A stretch of DNA of 64,000 nt from Kutzneria buriramensis (GTDB lineage Bacteria; Actinomycetota; Actinomycetes; Mycobacteriales; Pseudonocardiaceae): the NCBI RefSeq assembly GCF_043575855.1, contig NZ_CP144375.1, forward strand, positions 1-64,000, in the 5' to 3' direction. Position 1 is the stretch's first letter. Each line of letters starts with the position of its first letter. The position numbers and the translations under genes were made by a program. The notes beneath the pieces were generated by a model. It searched no databases. It was not told where the DNA came from and saw nothing but the letters and a program-made list of their open reading frames with translations. Shown here piece by piece: positions 42,680-48,660 of this stretch.

Positions 42680-42860
42680 GGGTGCATGGCCACGGTTGCG
42701 TGCCGCTTGACGGCCACAATGAGTACTGCCGGCTTCGCCGGGCCGAGGCCGCCTTACCGGCCTTAGGAACATGCCCCGTCGAGGGCCGATTAGTGAGCTT
42801 CCGGCAGGCGTCCTCACCACCGAGCAGGTCCTTCAGCACTGCAGAAGGAGCACCGCGCAC
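42680..42860 (+). ncRNA. Candidate IS110 bridge RNA region
   Basis: The left flank of the IS contains consecutive stem-loops: TGGCC/GGCCA (42687-42691 with 42712-42716), CCGGC-TTC-GCCGG (42729-42741), AGGCCG/CGGCCT (42746-42763), and a hairpin CTTC/GAAG just before the transposase ribosome site. IS110 elements are known to encode a bridge RNA in the left non-coding end that pairs with target and donor DNA. The assignment here rests on position and structure only. Confidence 0.4.
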
Positions 42861-44072
42861 GTGTTCGCGGGATGGGACTGGGCCACCGGCTCGCATGATG
42901 TGACCGTGGTCGACGCCACCGGGGCGAAGACCGACCGATGGGCACTGGCCCATACCGAGACCGGGATAGCCAGCACACTGGCCCGTCTGCGCCGACACGG
43001 TGACCCCGCTGTCCTGCCAGTAGCCATCGAGACCACCCGGGGCCTGGTCGTCGACCGACTGCTGGCCGCCGGACACCCCGTGATTCCCGTACACCCCAAC
43101 GCCTTCAACGCCATCCGGCCACGCTGGGGCGCGGCCAGGGCCAAAAGCGATCCCGGCGACTCGTTCAAGCTGGCCGACTACCTGCGCACCGACGGCCACC
43201 AACTGCGGACACTGGCCCCCACCCTGCCCGAGACGCTGGAACTGCAAGCGCTGACCCGGCAACGCGCCGACCACATCGAGGCCCGCATCGCCGCGGTCAA
43301 CCAACTCACCGCGCTGCTGGACGAACACTGGCCCGGCGGCAAGGCGGTATTCGCCAGCCTGGACAGCGACATCGCCCTGGCCTTCCTGGACCGCTACCCC
43401 ACACCTGAGTCCGCCGCCACGCTGACCGCCAGCCGGCTGGAGAGGTTCTGCACACGGCACGGCTACTCCGGCAAACGCCCCGGCAGCGTGCTCATCGAGC
43501 GGCTGCGCGCCGCCCCGGTCACTGCCTCCCGGCTGGGCCAGCAGACCGTCACACGGCTCGTCGGCATCCAGGTGCGACTTGTCCGGGCCATGCGTGCGAC
43601 CATCCGTGAGTTGGACACCGCCATCGCACAGGCCGTCAAGGCCCACCCTTACGCGCCCCTGATCGCCGGTCTGCCCCGCATCGGCAGCATCAACCTCGGT
43701 CAGGTCGTCGGCGAGATCGGCCCCATGCTCGAACGCGCCAGCGACTGCGCGCAGTTGGCCGCTGAGACCGGCGCCGCCCCGGTCACCAAGGAATCCGGCA
43801 AGCACCGCGCGGTCAACTTCCGGCACGCGGTCAACCGCCGCGCCCGCCAAGCCCTGATGACTTTCGCTGATAACAGCCGTCACGGCAGCGACTGGGCCGC
43901 CACGATCTACAACGACGCCCGAGCACGCGGCAAACGCCACCCGCATGCCGTGCGCATCCTCGCCCGCGCCTGGCTGCGCGTGATCTGGGCCTGCTGGCGC
44001 GACAAGACCTGCTACGACCCCAACATCCACCACGCCGCCAACAAGATCAACAAGACCGAGGGGTTGACTTAG
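42861..44072 (+). CDS. IS110-family DEDD transposase/recombinase
   Basis: A 403-residue IS110 recombinase. The RuvC-like domain has the DEDD set: Asp6 in AGWDWAT, Glu57 in AIETTRG, Asp97 and Asp100 in KSDPGDSFKLADYL. A coiled central region follows, then the Transposase_20 domain with the helix-hairpin-helix LPRIGSINLGQVVGEIG and the catalytic Ser312 in TKESGKHRAVNFRHAVN. All key residues are intact, so the element may be active. GTG 42861 is favoured because GAAGGAG ends 10 bases before it; ATG 42771 is an in-frame alternative but would extend into the structured flank. Confidence 0.9.
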   Translation: MFAGWDWATGSHDVTVVDATGAKTDRWALAHTETGIASTLARLRRHGDPAVLPVAIETTRGLVVDRLLAAGHPVIPVHPNAFNAIRPRWGAARAKSDPGDSFKLADYLRTDGHQLRTLAPTLPETLELQALTRQRADHIEARIAAVNQLTALLDEHWPGGKAVFASLDSDIALAFLDRYPTPESAATLTASRLERFCTRHGYSGKRPGSVLIERLRAAPVTASRLGQQTVTRLVGIQVRLVRAMRATIRELDTAIAQAVKAHPYAPLIAGLPRIGSINLGQVVGEIGPMLERASDCAQLAAETGAAPVTKESGKHRAVNFRHAVNRRARQALMTFADNSRHGSDWAATIYNDARARGKRHPHAVRILARAWLRVIWACWRDKTCYDPNIHHAANKINKTEGLT

Positions 44073-44077
44073 GAAAC

Positions 44078-44866
44078 TCATTGGTCCTCCTGGAAAGCTT
44101 TGAGCCAGCCAAAACTGTCGGCGGTCGCGCCGGTCGGCCGGTACTCGGCGCCGACGTGCCCGCGGTAGCCGCTGGCCGCCAGGGTGGTCAGGTGTCGCAG
44201 CAGGTCGAGCTGCCCGCTGCCGGGTTCGCCGCGGCCGGGGGCGTCGGCGATCTGCACGTGGCCGATGCGTTCGACGTGCTTGGTGGTCACGATGTCGAGG
44301 TCGTCGCCGTTGACCGCGAGGTGGTAGAGGTCGCAGAGCAGGGCGACGTTGTCCAGCGGCACCCGATCGGCGACGGCGAGCGCGGCCGCCGCGGTCAGCA
44401 GCGGGTAGTCCGGCGCGCCGGACAGCGGCTCCAGCACGATCGTGCCGCCGACCGCCTGCACGGCGCTGGCGGCGACGGTCAGGTTGGCGATCGCCAGTTC
44501 GTCCTGTTCGGACGGTGATACGCCGGCGATCCGGTTGCCGTACAAGGCGTTGAAGGTGCGGCAGCCCGTTCGGCGCGCGATGTCGACGGCGATCTCCACG
44601 CTGGCGTGGAACTCGGCCTGCCGACCGGGCCAGGACACCACGCCGCGGTCGCCGGCGGGCATGTCGCCGGCGAAGAAGTTCAGGCCCACCAGCTCTACGC
44701 CGTCGAGGGCGTCGACGAACGCGTCGACCTCGGCCGGGGTCGGGTCGGCGGTGTCGAACGGCCACCAGAACTCCACGGCGTCGAAGCCGGCTTCCTTCGC
44801 GGCGCGCGGCCGGTCCAGCAGCGGCAGCTCGGTGAACAGGATCGAGAGGTTGGCGTCGAGAAGCAC
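44078..44866 (-). CDS. hyi: Hydroxypyruvate isomerase (Hyi-type TIM barrel)
   Basis: A 262-residue xylose-isomerase-like TIM barrel. It begins LLDANLSILFTELPLLDRPRAAKEAGFDAVEFWWPF; metal and substrate residues lie in IVLEPLSG (Glu), LCDLYHLAV (Asp/His), GHVQIADAPGRGEPGSG (His/Asp) and VGAEYRP (Glu). It interconverts hydroxypyruvate and tartronate semialdehyde in the glyoxylate route. It is the first gene of the minus-strand operon, but the IS110 element now separates it from glxR. Promoter region with TTCCG half-sites lies directly upstream. Confidence 0.9.
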   Translation of the reverse strand: MLLDANLSILFTELPLLDRPRAAKEAGFDAVEFWWPFDTADPTPAEVDAFVDALDGVELVGLNFFAGDMPAGDRGVVSWPGRQAEFHASVEIAVDIARRTGCRTFNALYGNRIAGVSPSEQDELAIANLTVAASAVQAVGGTIVLEPLSGAPDYPLLTAAAALAVADRVPLDNVALLCDLYHLAVNGDDLDIVTTKHVERIGHVQIADAPGRGEPGSGQLDLLRHLTTLAASGYRGHVGAEYRPTGATADSFGWLKAFQEDQ

Positions 44867-44880
44867 CGGATCACTCCGAT

Positions 44881-44906
44881 TTCCGTATCGCGGAATTAGT
44901 TTTCCG
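44881..44906. promoter_or_regulatory. TTCCG/CGGAA operator array upstream of hyi operon
   Basis: Half-sites TTCCG (44881-44885), CGGAA (44891-44895) and TTCCG (44902-44906) form two overlapping inverted repeats, the first being TTCCG-N5-CGGAA. They lie 15 bases before the hyi start, in the 101-base gap to the divergent regulator gene. The same TTCCG-N5-CGGAA layout occurs before the IclR gene at 60783. Confidence 0.6.
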
Positions 44907-44967
44907 ATTAGTGAGAGAGTAGAACGCGCCGCTGCGGCCGGTCAACGGTCGGCGCTACGGTTCGACG

Positions 44968-45444
44968 GTGGATCTGGAGGCCGAGTTCACCACCGAGCCG
45001 TTTCGCGCAGCGCCCGGCGGCGAGCCGCCCGAGCACGCGTCGCGGGCCGCCGAGCAGGCACAACGCGCTGGCCTCGACACCACGCTCGGCCCGTTGGGCA
45101 CCACCGTGCGCGGCTCGTCGGATCAGGTGTTGGACGCGTTGCCGGAGATCTTCCGCGCGGCGCTGGCCGGCGGCGCGACCCGCGTGACCTTGCGCTTGGG
45201 CGTGCCCGGTGGCGACGAGACGACGTCGACCGGAATCGGTTCGCTCGAAAGGGTCATCGCGGAGGTCGAGTCGGAACTCGGGGCACCGCTGCGGGAGTTG
45301 TCGCGCGCCGACAAGCAGCGGGCCGTGCGGCTGCTCGAGGAGCGCGGGGCGTTCGAGGTGCGCAAGTCCGTGCCGGCGGTGGCCGACGCGCTGGGCGTCA
45401 CCCGATTCACCGTCTACAACTACCTGAACCGGTCCCAGCCATGA
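44968..45444 (+). CDS. Two-domain regulator: thiamine-binding-like domain plus HTH, purine cluster
   Basis: A 158-residue protein. The N-terminal ~85 residues (LEAEFTTEPF, AEQAQRAGLDTTLGPLGTTVRG, ALAGGATRVTLRL) resemble the MTH1187/YkoF thiamine-binding-like ferredoxin fold. The C-terminal ~50 residues (LSRADKQRAVRLLEERGAFEVR, VADALGVTRFTVYNYLNR) are a Fis/PucR-like helix-turn-helix. I know such proteins next to urate genes in streptomycetes. It is placed between the divergent hyi operon and the uraD operon and ends 55 bases before uraD, so it probably regulates one or both arms. The ligand is unknown. GTG 44968 matches the conserved N-terminus. Confidence 0.75.
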   Translation: MDLEAEFTTEPFRAAPGGEPPEHASRAAEQAQRAGLDTTLGPLGTTVRGSSDQVLDALPEIFRAALAGGATRVTLRLGVPGGDETTSTGIGSLERVIAEVESELGAPLRELSRADKQRAVRLLEERGAFEVRKSVPAVADALGVTRFTVYNYLNRSQP

Positions 45445-45450
45445 TCGTTT

Positions 45451-45491
45451 TCAACAAATTGTTGACACGGGTTGGCGGCCGCTTCTACCGT
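45451..45491 (+). promoter_or_regulatory. Promoter and operator of the urate operon (leaderless)
   Basis: A perfect -35 TTGACA (45462-45467) and a TACCGT -10 (45486-45491) are 18 bases apart; the -10 ends eight bases before ATG 45500, so the transcript should start at or next to the start codon. The palindrome TCAACAAATTGTTGA (45451-45465, odd centre) overlaps the -35, the expected site for a repressor. Confidence 0.8.
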
Positions 45492-45499
45492 CGCTGGAC

Positions 45500-45940
45500 A
45501 TGAACCTCGACTTCGACGAGGCGTCGCTCACGGCCTGCCTGGCGGTTCCCCGGTGGGTGCGGACCGTGCTGGACGGCCGCCCGTACGGCACGTCCGAGGA
45601 GCTGTTCGCGGTGGCCGAGCGGGCGGCGGCGACGCTGACCGCCGACGAGATCGAGCTCGCGCTGGCCGACCACCCGCGCATCGGCGACAAGACCGGCAGC
45701 GCCACGTCCCGGGCCGAACAGTCCGGAGTGGACAACGCCGACGAGTTCCTCGCCGCCAACGTCGCGTACGAGCGGCGGTTCGGCCGGATCTACCTGGTCT
45801 GCGCCGCCGGCCGCAGCGGCGTGGAACTGCTGGCGGACCTGCGGGCCCGGCTGGCCAACGACCCCGACACCGAGCTCGCCGTCACCGTGCGGGAACTCGG
45901 CAAGATCGCGCTGCTGCGCCTGGCGAAGGTCATCGCATGA
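45500..45940 (+). CDS. uraD: 2-oxo-4-hydroxy-4-carboxy-5-ureidoimidazoline (OHCU) decarboxylase
   Basis: A 146-residue all-alpha enzyme that decarboxylates OHCU to S-allantoin, the third step of urate breakdown. Signature ADHPRIGDKTGSA with the catalytic His, followed by the conserved SRAEQSGV and NVAYERRFGRIYLVCAAGRS. Length fits the family. It is the first gene of the urate operon, with no Shine-Dalgarno sequence but an excellent promoter just upstream, so leaderless translation is likely. Its stop overlaps the start of the HIU hydrolase gene (ATGA). Confidence 0.93.
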   Translation: MNLDFDEASLTACLAVPRWVRTVLDGRPYGTSEELFAVAERAAATLTADEIELALADHPRIGDKTGSATSRAEQSGVDNADEFLAANVAYERRFGRIYLVCAAGRSGVELLADLRARLANDPDTELAVTVRELGKIALLRLAKVIA

Positions 45941-46254
45941 TCACCACACATGTCCTCGACACCACTTCGGGCCAGCCGGCGCAGGGCGTGCTGGTGCGGC
46001 TTGAGGCCGACGGCCGGATCATCGGCGACGGCGTGACCGACGCCGACGGCCGATGCCGAACGCTCGGCCCCGAGCACGTGGCGGCCGGCGTGTACCGGCT
46101 GGTCTTCGACACCGACACGTACTTCGCGCGGATCGGGCGCGAGTCGTTCTTCCCCGAGGTGACCGTGACGTTCCGGATCACCGACCCCGACCGGCACCAC
46201 CACGTGCCGGTCCTGCTGAGCCCCTTTTCCTTCACCAGCTACCGAGGGAGCTGA
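45937..46254 (+). CDS. uraH: 5-hydroxyisourate hydrolase (transthyretin-like)
   Basis: A 105-residue transthyretin-like protein that hydrolyses 5-hydroxyisourate to OHCU. Family signatures are present at both ends: THVLDTTSGQPA near the N-terminus and the C-terminal tetrapeptide YRGS, with FFPEVTVTF and HHHVPVLLSPFSFTSY between. ATG 45937 overlaps the uraD stop by four bases, and the urate oxidase gene follows after four bases, so the three enzymes are made together. Confidence 0.95.
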   Translation: MITTHVLDTTSGQPAQGVLVRLEADGRIIGDGVTDADGRCRTLGPEHVAAGVYRLVFDTDTYFARIGRESFFPEVTVTFRITDPDRHHHVPVLLSPFSFTSYRGS

Positions 46255-46258
46255 TCGC

Positions 46259-47137
46259 GTGGCCGTCCACCTTGGGCCCAACCAGTACGGCAAGGCCGAG
46301 AACCGCCTGGTGACGGTGTCCCGCAACGGATCCGTGCACACGCTGCGGGACCTCACCGTGAGCACGTCGCTGCGTGGCGACCTCGCGGCGACGCATCTGA
46401 CCGGCGACAACTCCGGGGTCGTGCCGACCGACACGCAGAAGAACACGGTGTACGCCTTCGCCAAGGAGGCGCCGGTCGGCGAGATCGAGGAGTTCGCGCT
46501 GCGGCTGGGCCGGCACTTCGTCGGGTCGTTCGAGCAGATCACCGGCGCGCGGGTGTTGATCGACGAGCACGGGTGGGGGCGGATCGCCGCCAACGACCAT
46601 TCCTTCGTACGCGGGTCCGACGAGAAGCGGACCACCGCCGTCACCATCGAGGGTTCCCAGGCGTGGGTGGTGTCGGGGCTGCGGGACCTGATCGTGCTGA
46701 AGACGACCGGGTCGGAGTTCCACGGGTATCCGCGGGACAAGTACACGACGCTGCCGGAGACGAACGACCGCATCCTGGCGACGGCAGTCAGCGCGCAGTG
46801 GCGGTTCTCGTCGCTGGACGCCGACTGGGCGAAGAGCTTCGTCGAGGCCCGGGAGGCCCTGCTGGAGGCGTTCGCCTCGACGCACAGTTTGTCGTTGCAG
46901 CAGACGCTGTACGCCATGGGCGAGGCCGTGCTGGCGGCGCGGTCGGAGATCGCCGAGGTGCGGCTGTCGCTGCCCAACAAGCACCACTTCGTGGTCGATC
47001 TCAGCAAGTTCGGGCTCGCCAACGACAACGAGGTCTTCTACGCGGCGGACCGCCCGTACGGGCTGATCGAGGGCACCGTCCTCCGCGACGACGCCCCCGA
47101 CCCCGGCCTAGCCTGGCACACCCTCCCCGCCTTCTAG
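46259..47137 (+). CDS. Urate oxidase (uricase)
   Basis: A 292-residue cofactor-free urate oxidase made of two T-fold domains. Conserved elements: Lys in NQYGKAENRL and Thr in PTDTQKNTVYAFAKE, which form the catalytic dyad, VLKTTGSEFHGYPRDKYTTLPETNDRIL, and the His region LPNKHHFVVDLSKFGL. It oxidises urate to 5-hydroxyisourate; HIU hydrolase and OHCU decarboxylase follow in the pathway. GTG 46259 has GAGGGAGC in front. There is no C-terminal peroxisomal-type signal. A repeat cluster begins four bases after the stop. Confidence 0.95.
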   Translation: MAVHLGPNQYGKAENRLVTVSRNGSVHTLRDLTVSTSLRGDLAATHLTGDNSGVVPTDTQKNTVYAFAKEAPVGEIEEFALRLGRHFVGSFEQITGARVLIDEHGWGRIAANDHSFVRGSDEKRTTAVTIEGSQAWVVSGLRDLIVLKTTGSEFHGYPRDKYTTLPETNDRILATAVSAQWRFSSLDADWAKSFVEAREALLEAFASTHSLSLQQTLYAMGEAVLAARSEIAEVRLSLPNKHHFVVDLSKFGLANDNEVFYAADRPYGLIEGTVLRDDAPDPGLAWHTLPAF

Positions 47138-47140
47138 AAC

Positions 47141-47331
47141 CCCCGCGAGTCGCGCTCTCAGACACACCGAAATGCGGTTTCGTGTAGAAATGAGCCTTGG
47201 GTCTCGGTTCTGCACGAAACCGACATTCGGTCTGACGCTGAGCGCGACTCGCGGGGTGGAGGCTGGCGTGAGCTGGGGCTTCTGCCTGAGATCTACATTC
47301 GGTGTGTCTGAGCGCGCGACTCGCCGGGGTA
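47141..47331. repeat. REP/BIME-like repeat cluster, three units
   Basis: Three copies of a ~49-base unit: unit 1 at 47141-47189 (inverted), unit 2 at 47208-47255 and unit 3 at 47281-47331. The unit core is ACATTCGGTGTG followed by GAGCGCGACTCGC. Units 1 and 2 form a large imperfect palindrome; near its centre TTTCGTGTAGAA pairs with TTCTGCACGAAA. Units 2-3 reappear at 48558-48660 with about 90 percent identity. The cluster lies between convergent genes and can act as a bidirectional terminator. Confidence 0.8.
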
Positions 47332-48171
47332 CAGGACGTCGGCGAGGCGGGCGAGGCCGTCGGTGGCGTGGCCGGCGTCCATTGCCTTGCGGATGAGGTC
47401 GAGGCCGGCGCGCAGGCCCGACGCGTCGATGCCGTGGCCTTCGGCGGTTTCCGTGATGTGGGCCAGGCCGGCCTCCGCCGAGGCGATGGTCGACCGGGTC
47501 CCCGGGAACTCGCCCTGGTCGAGTTGAGCGGCGAAGCCGGCGACCATGTCAGGCAGCAGGCCGGCCATGGTACGGCCGAACGGCGCCAGGTCGGCGCCGC
47601 TGATGCCCTCGGCGCGGGCGAGTGCCAGGCCGTGCACGATGCCGCTGACCGACTGCCAGAACATGTCCAGCAGCGAGACGTCGAAGGCGGCGGCGCGGCC
47701 GGGATCCGGGCCGAGGTAGCGGGCGGTGCCACCGAGCGCCGCGAGGGTCTCGGACCACCTCCCGTAGATCGACTCGGGACCGCTGTACAGCGTGAGGGCC
47801 GCGGCTGTCCCGATGCTCGGCGTCGGCGTCATGATCGCGCCGGCGAGGTAGTCGGCACCGCGCTCGCCGGCCCACTCCGCCCGAGAGCGGGCCTGGGTCG
47901 GCGAGCCGGAGGTCAGGTTGATCACCACGCGGCCGGTGAGGTCGCCGATGGGGTCGAGGACGGCCGCCACGGCGGCGTCGCCCCGTACGCATACGACGGT
48001 CAGCTCACCGGCCGCGATCGCCTCGGCCGCAGTCGATGCCCGGGTGGCGCCGTCCGGGGCCGGGGTGCTCGCGGTGCGGCTCCAGGCCGTCGTCCGGTGG
48101 CCTGCTGTTACGAAGGCTCTGGTCAGGGCGGTGCCCATCGGCCCGAGGCCGAGGACGGTCACGGCGGTCAT
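47293..48171 (-). CDS. Imine-reductase-like NAD(P)-dependent dehydrogenase
   Basis: A 292-residue protein of the beta-hydroxyacid-dehydrogenase/imine reductase superfamily. The Rossmann motif is VTVLGLGPMGTALTRAFVTAG and the phosphate-binding SRT fits NADPH. The interdomain helix contains AAFDVSLLDMFW, where imine reductases place the catalytic Asp, rather than the Lys of hydroxyacid dehydrogenases. Substrate is unknown; cyclic imines are reduced by relatives. The last ~13 codons run into the repeat cluster, so the natural C-terminus may have been changed by the repeat. It is divergent from a small ArsR gene that likely regulates it. Confidence 0.82.
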   Translation of the reverse strand: MTAVTVLGLGPMGTALTRAFVTAGHRTTAWSRTASTPAPDGATRASTAAEAIAAGELTVVCVRGDAAVAAVLDPIGDLTGRVVINLTSGSPTQARSRAEWAGERGADYLAGAIMTPTPSIGTAAALTLYSGPESIYGRWSETLAALGGTARYLGPDPGRAAAFDVSLLDMFWQSVSGIVHGLALARAEGISGADLAPFGRTMAGLLPDMVAGFAAQLDQGEFPGTRSTIASAEAGLAHITETAEGHGIDASGLRAGLDLIRKAMDAGHATDGLARLADVLYPGESRAQTHRM

Positions 48172-48181
48172 CTCTCCCCCT

Positions 48182-48231
48182 ACGGTTTGACGGTTGCACG
48201 ATCATCAAACCATAAAACCGTCTGCTAGCGT
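48182..48231. promoter_or_regulatory. Divergent promoter/operator between imine-reductase-like and ArsR genes
   Basis: Nested inverted repeats: ACGGTTT (48182-48188) with AAACCGT (48215-48221), and GGTTTGA (48184-48190) with TCAAACC (48205-48211). TAGCGT at 48226-48231 is a -10 ending six bases before GTG 48238, indicating a leaderless ArsR transcript. The sites cover both start regions, so one regulator can control both genes. Confidence 0.65.
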
Positions 48232-48237
48232 CGGGGC

Positions 48238-48543
48238 GTGCGTGCGATGTTCCATCCGGCGACGGCCGACCTCAGCCTGCCCTCGGTGATGCACGCGCTG
48301 TCCGACCCGGTTCGGCTGGCGATCGTCGCGCAGCTGGCGGCGGCCGGCAGCGATCCGTGCGGGGACGTCGACGTCGACCTGCACAAGTCGACGATCTCCC
48401 ACCACTACCGCGTGCTACGCGAAGCCGGCGTCACCGTGACCACTGTGGAGGGACGCACCCGGATCGTCCGGCTGCGTCGCGAGGACCTCGACACCCGTTT
48501 CCCCGGGCTGCTCGACGCGGTGCTGCGGGCCGTGCAGAACTGA
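48238..48543 (+). CDS. Small ArsR-family regulator
   Basis: A 101-residue ArsR-type winged-helix protein: LPSVMHALSDPVRLAIVAQLA starts the domain, HKSTISHHYRVLREAGV is the recognition helix, and EGRTRIVRLRREDL the wing. It lacks Cys pairs for metal binding apart from a single Cys in SDPCGDV. This compact type usually controls an adjacent oxidoreductase or transporter, here the divergent imine-reductase-like gene. GTG 48238 and ATG 48247 are both possible; the -10 hexamer six bases before GTG favours the former as a leaderless start. Confidence 0.85.
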   Translation: MRAMFHPATADLSLPSVMHALSDPVRLAIVAQLAAAGSDPCGDVDVDLHKSTISHHYRVLREAGVTVTTVEGRTRIVRLRREDLDTRFPGLLDAVLRAVQN

Positions 48544-48557
48544 GCCCGGAGGCTCAG

Positions 48558-48660
48558 TTCCGCACGAAGCCGACATTCGGTGTGACGCTGGGCGGGACTC
48601 GCGGGGGTTATGCCTGAGACCTACATTCGGTGTGCCTCAGAGCGCGACTCGCCGGGGTTA
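48558..48660. repeat. REP/BIME-like repeat cluster, two units
   Basis: Two direct units, 48558-48606 and 48609-48660, correspond to units 2 and 3 of the cluster at 47208-47331 in the same order and orientation, about 90 percent identical but without the 25-base spacer. They lie between the ArsR gene and the convergent GH59 gene; the last bases include the GH59 stop codon. Confidence 0.8.

Larger units (their letters stand above)
42640..44077 (+). mobile_element. IS110-family insertion sequence (approximate bounds)
   Basis: A transposase gene on the plus strand with a ~220-base structured left flank and almost no right flank lies between the minus-strand genes glxR and hyi, which normally neighbour each other. 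IS110 elements lack long terminal inverted repeats, so the ends cannot be fixed by eye: the left end must lie after the glxR ribosome site (about 42640) and the right end before the hyi stop (44078). Similar strings GGGGTTGTGACC (left) and GGGGTTGACTTA (right) occur near both ends. Confidence 0.7.

Noticed and set aside
39107..42820. 1237-codon open frame on the minus strand
   Set aside because: Runs across glycerate kinase, gcl and glxR in another frame with Arg/Gly-rich composition; the real genes are read in the other minus frames.
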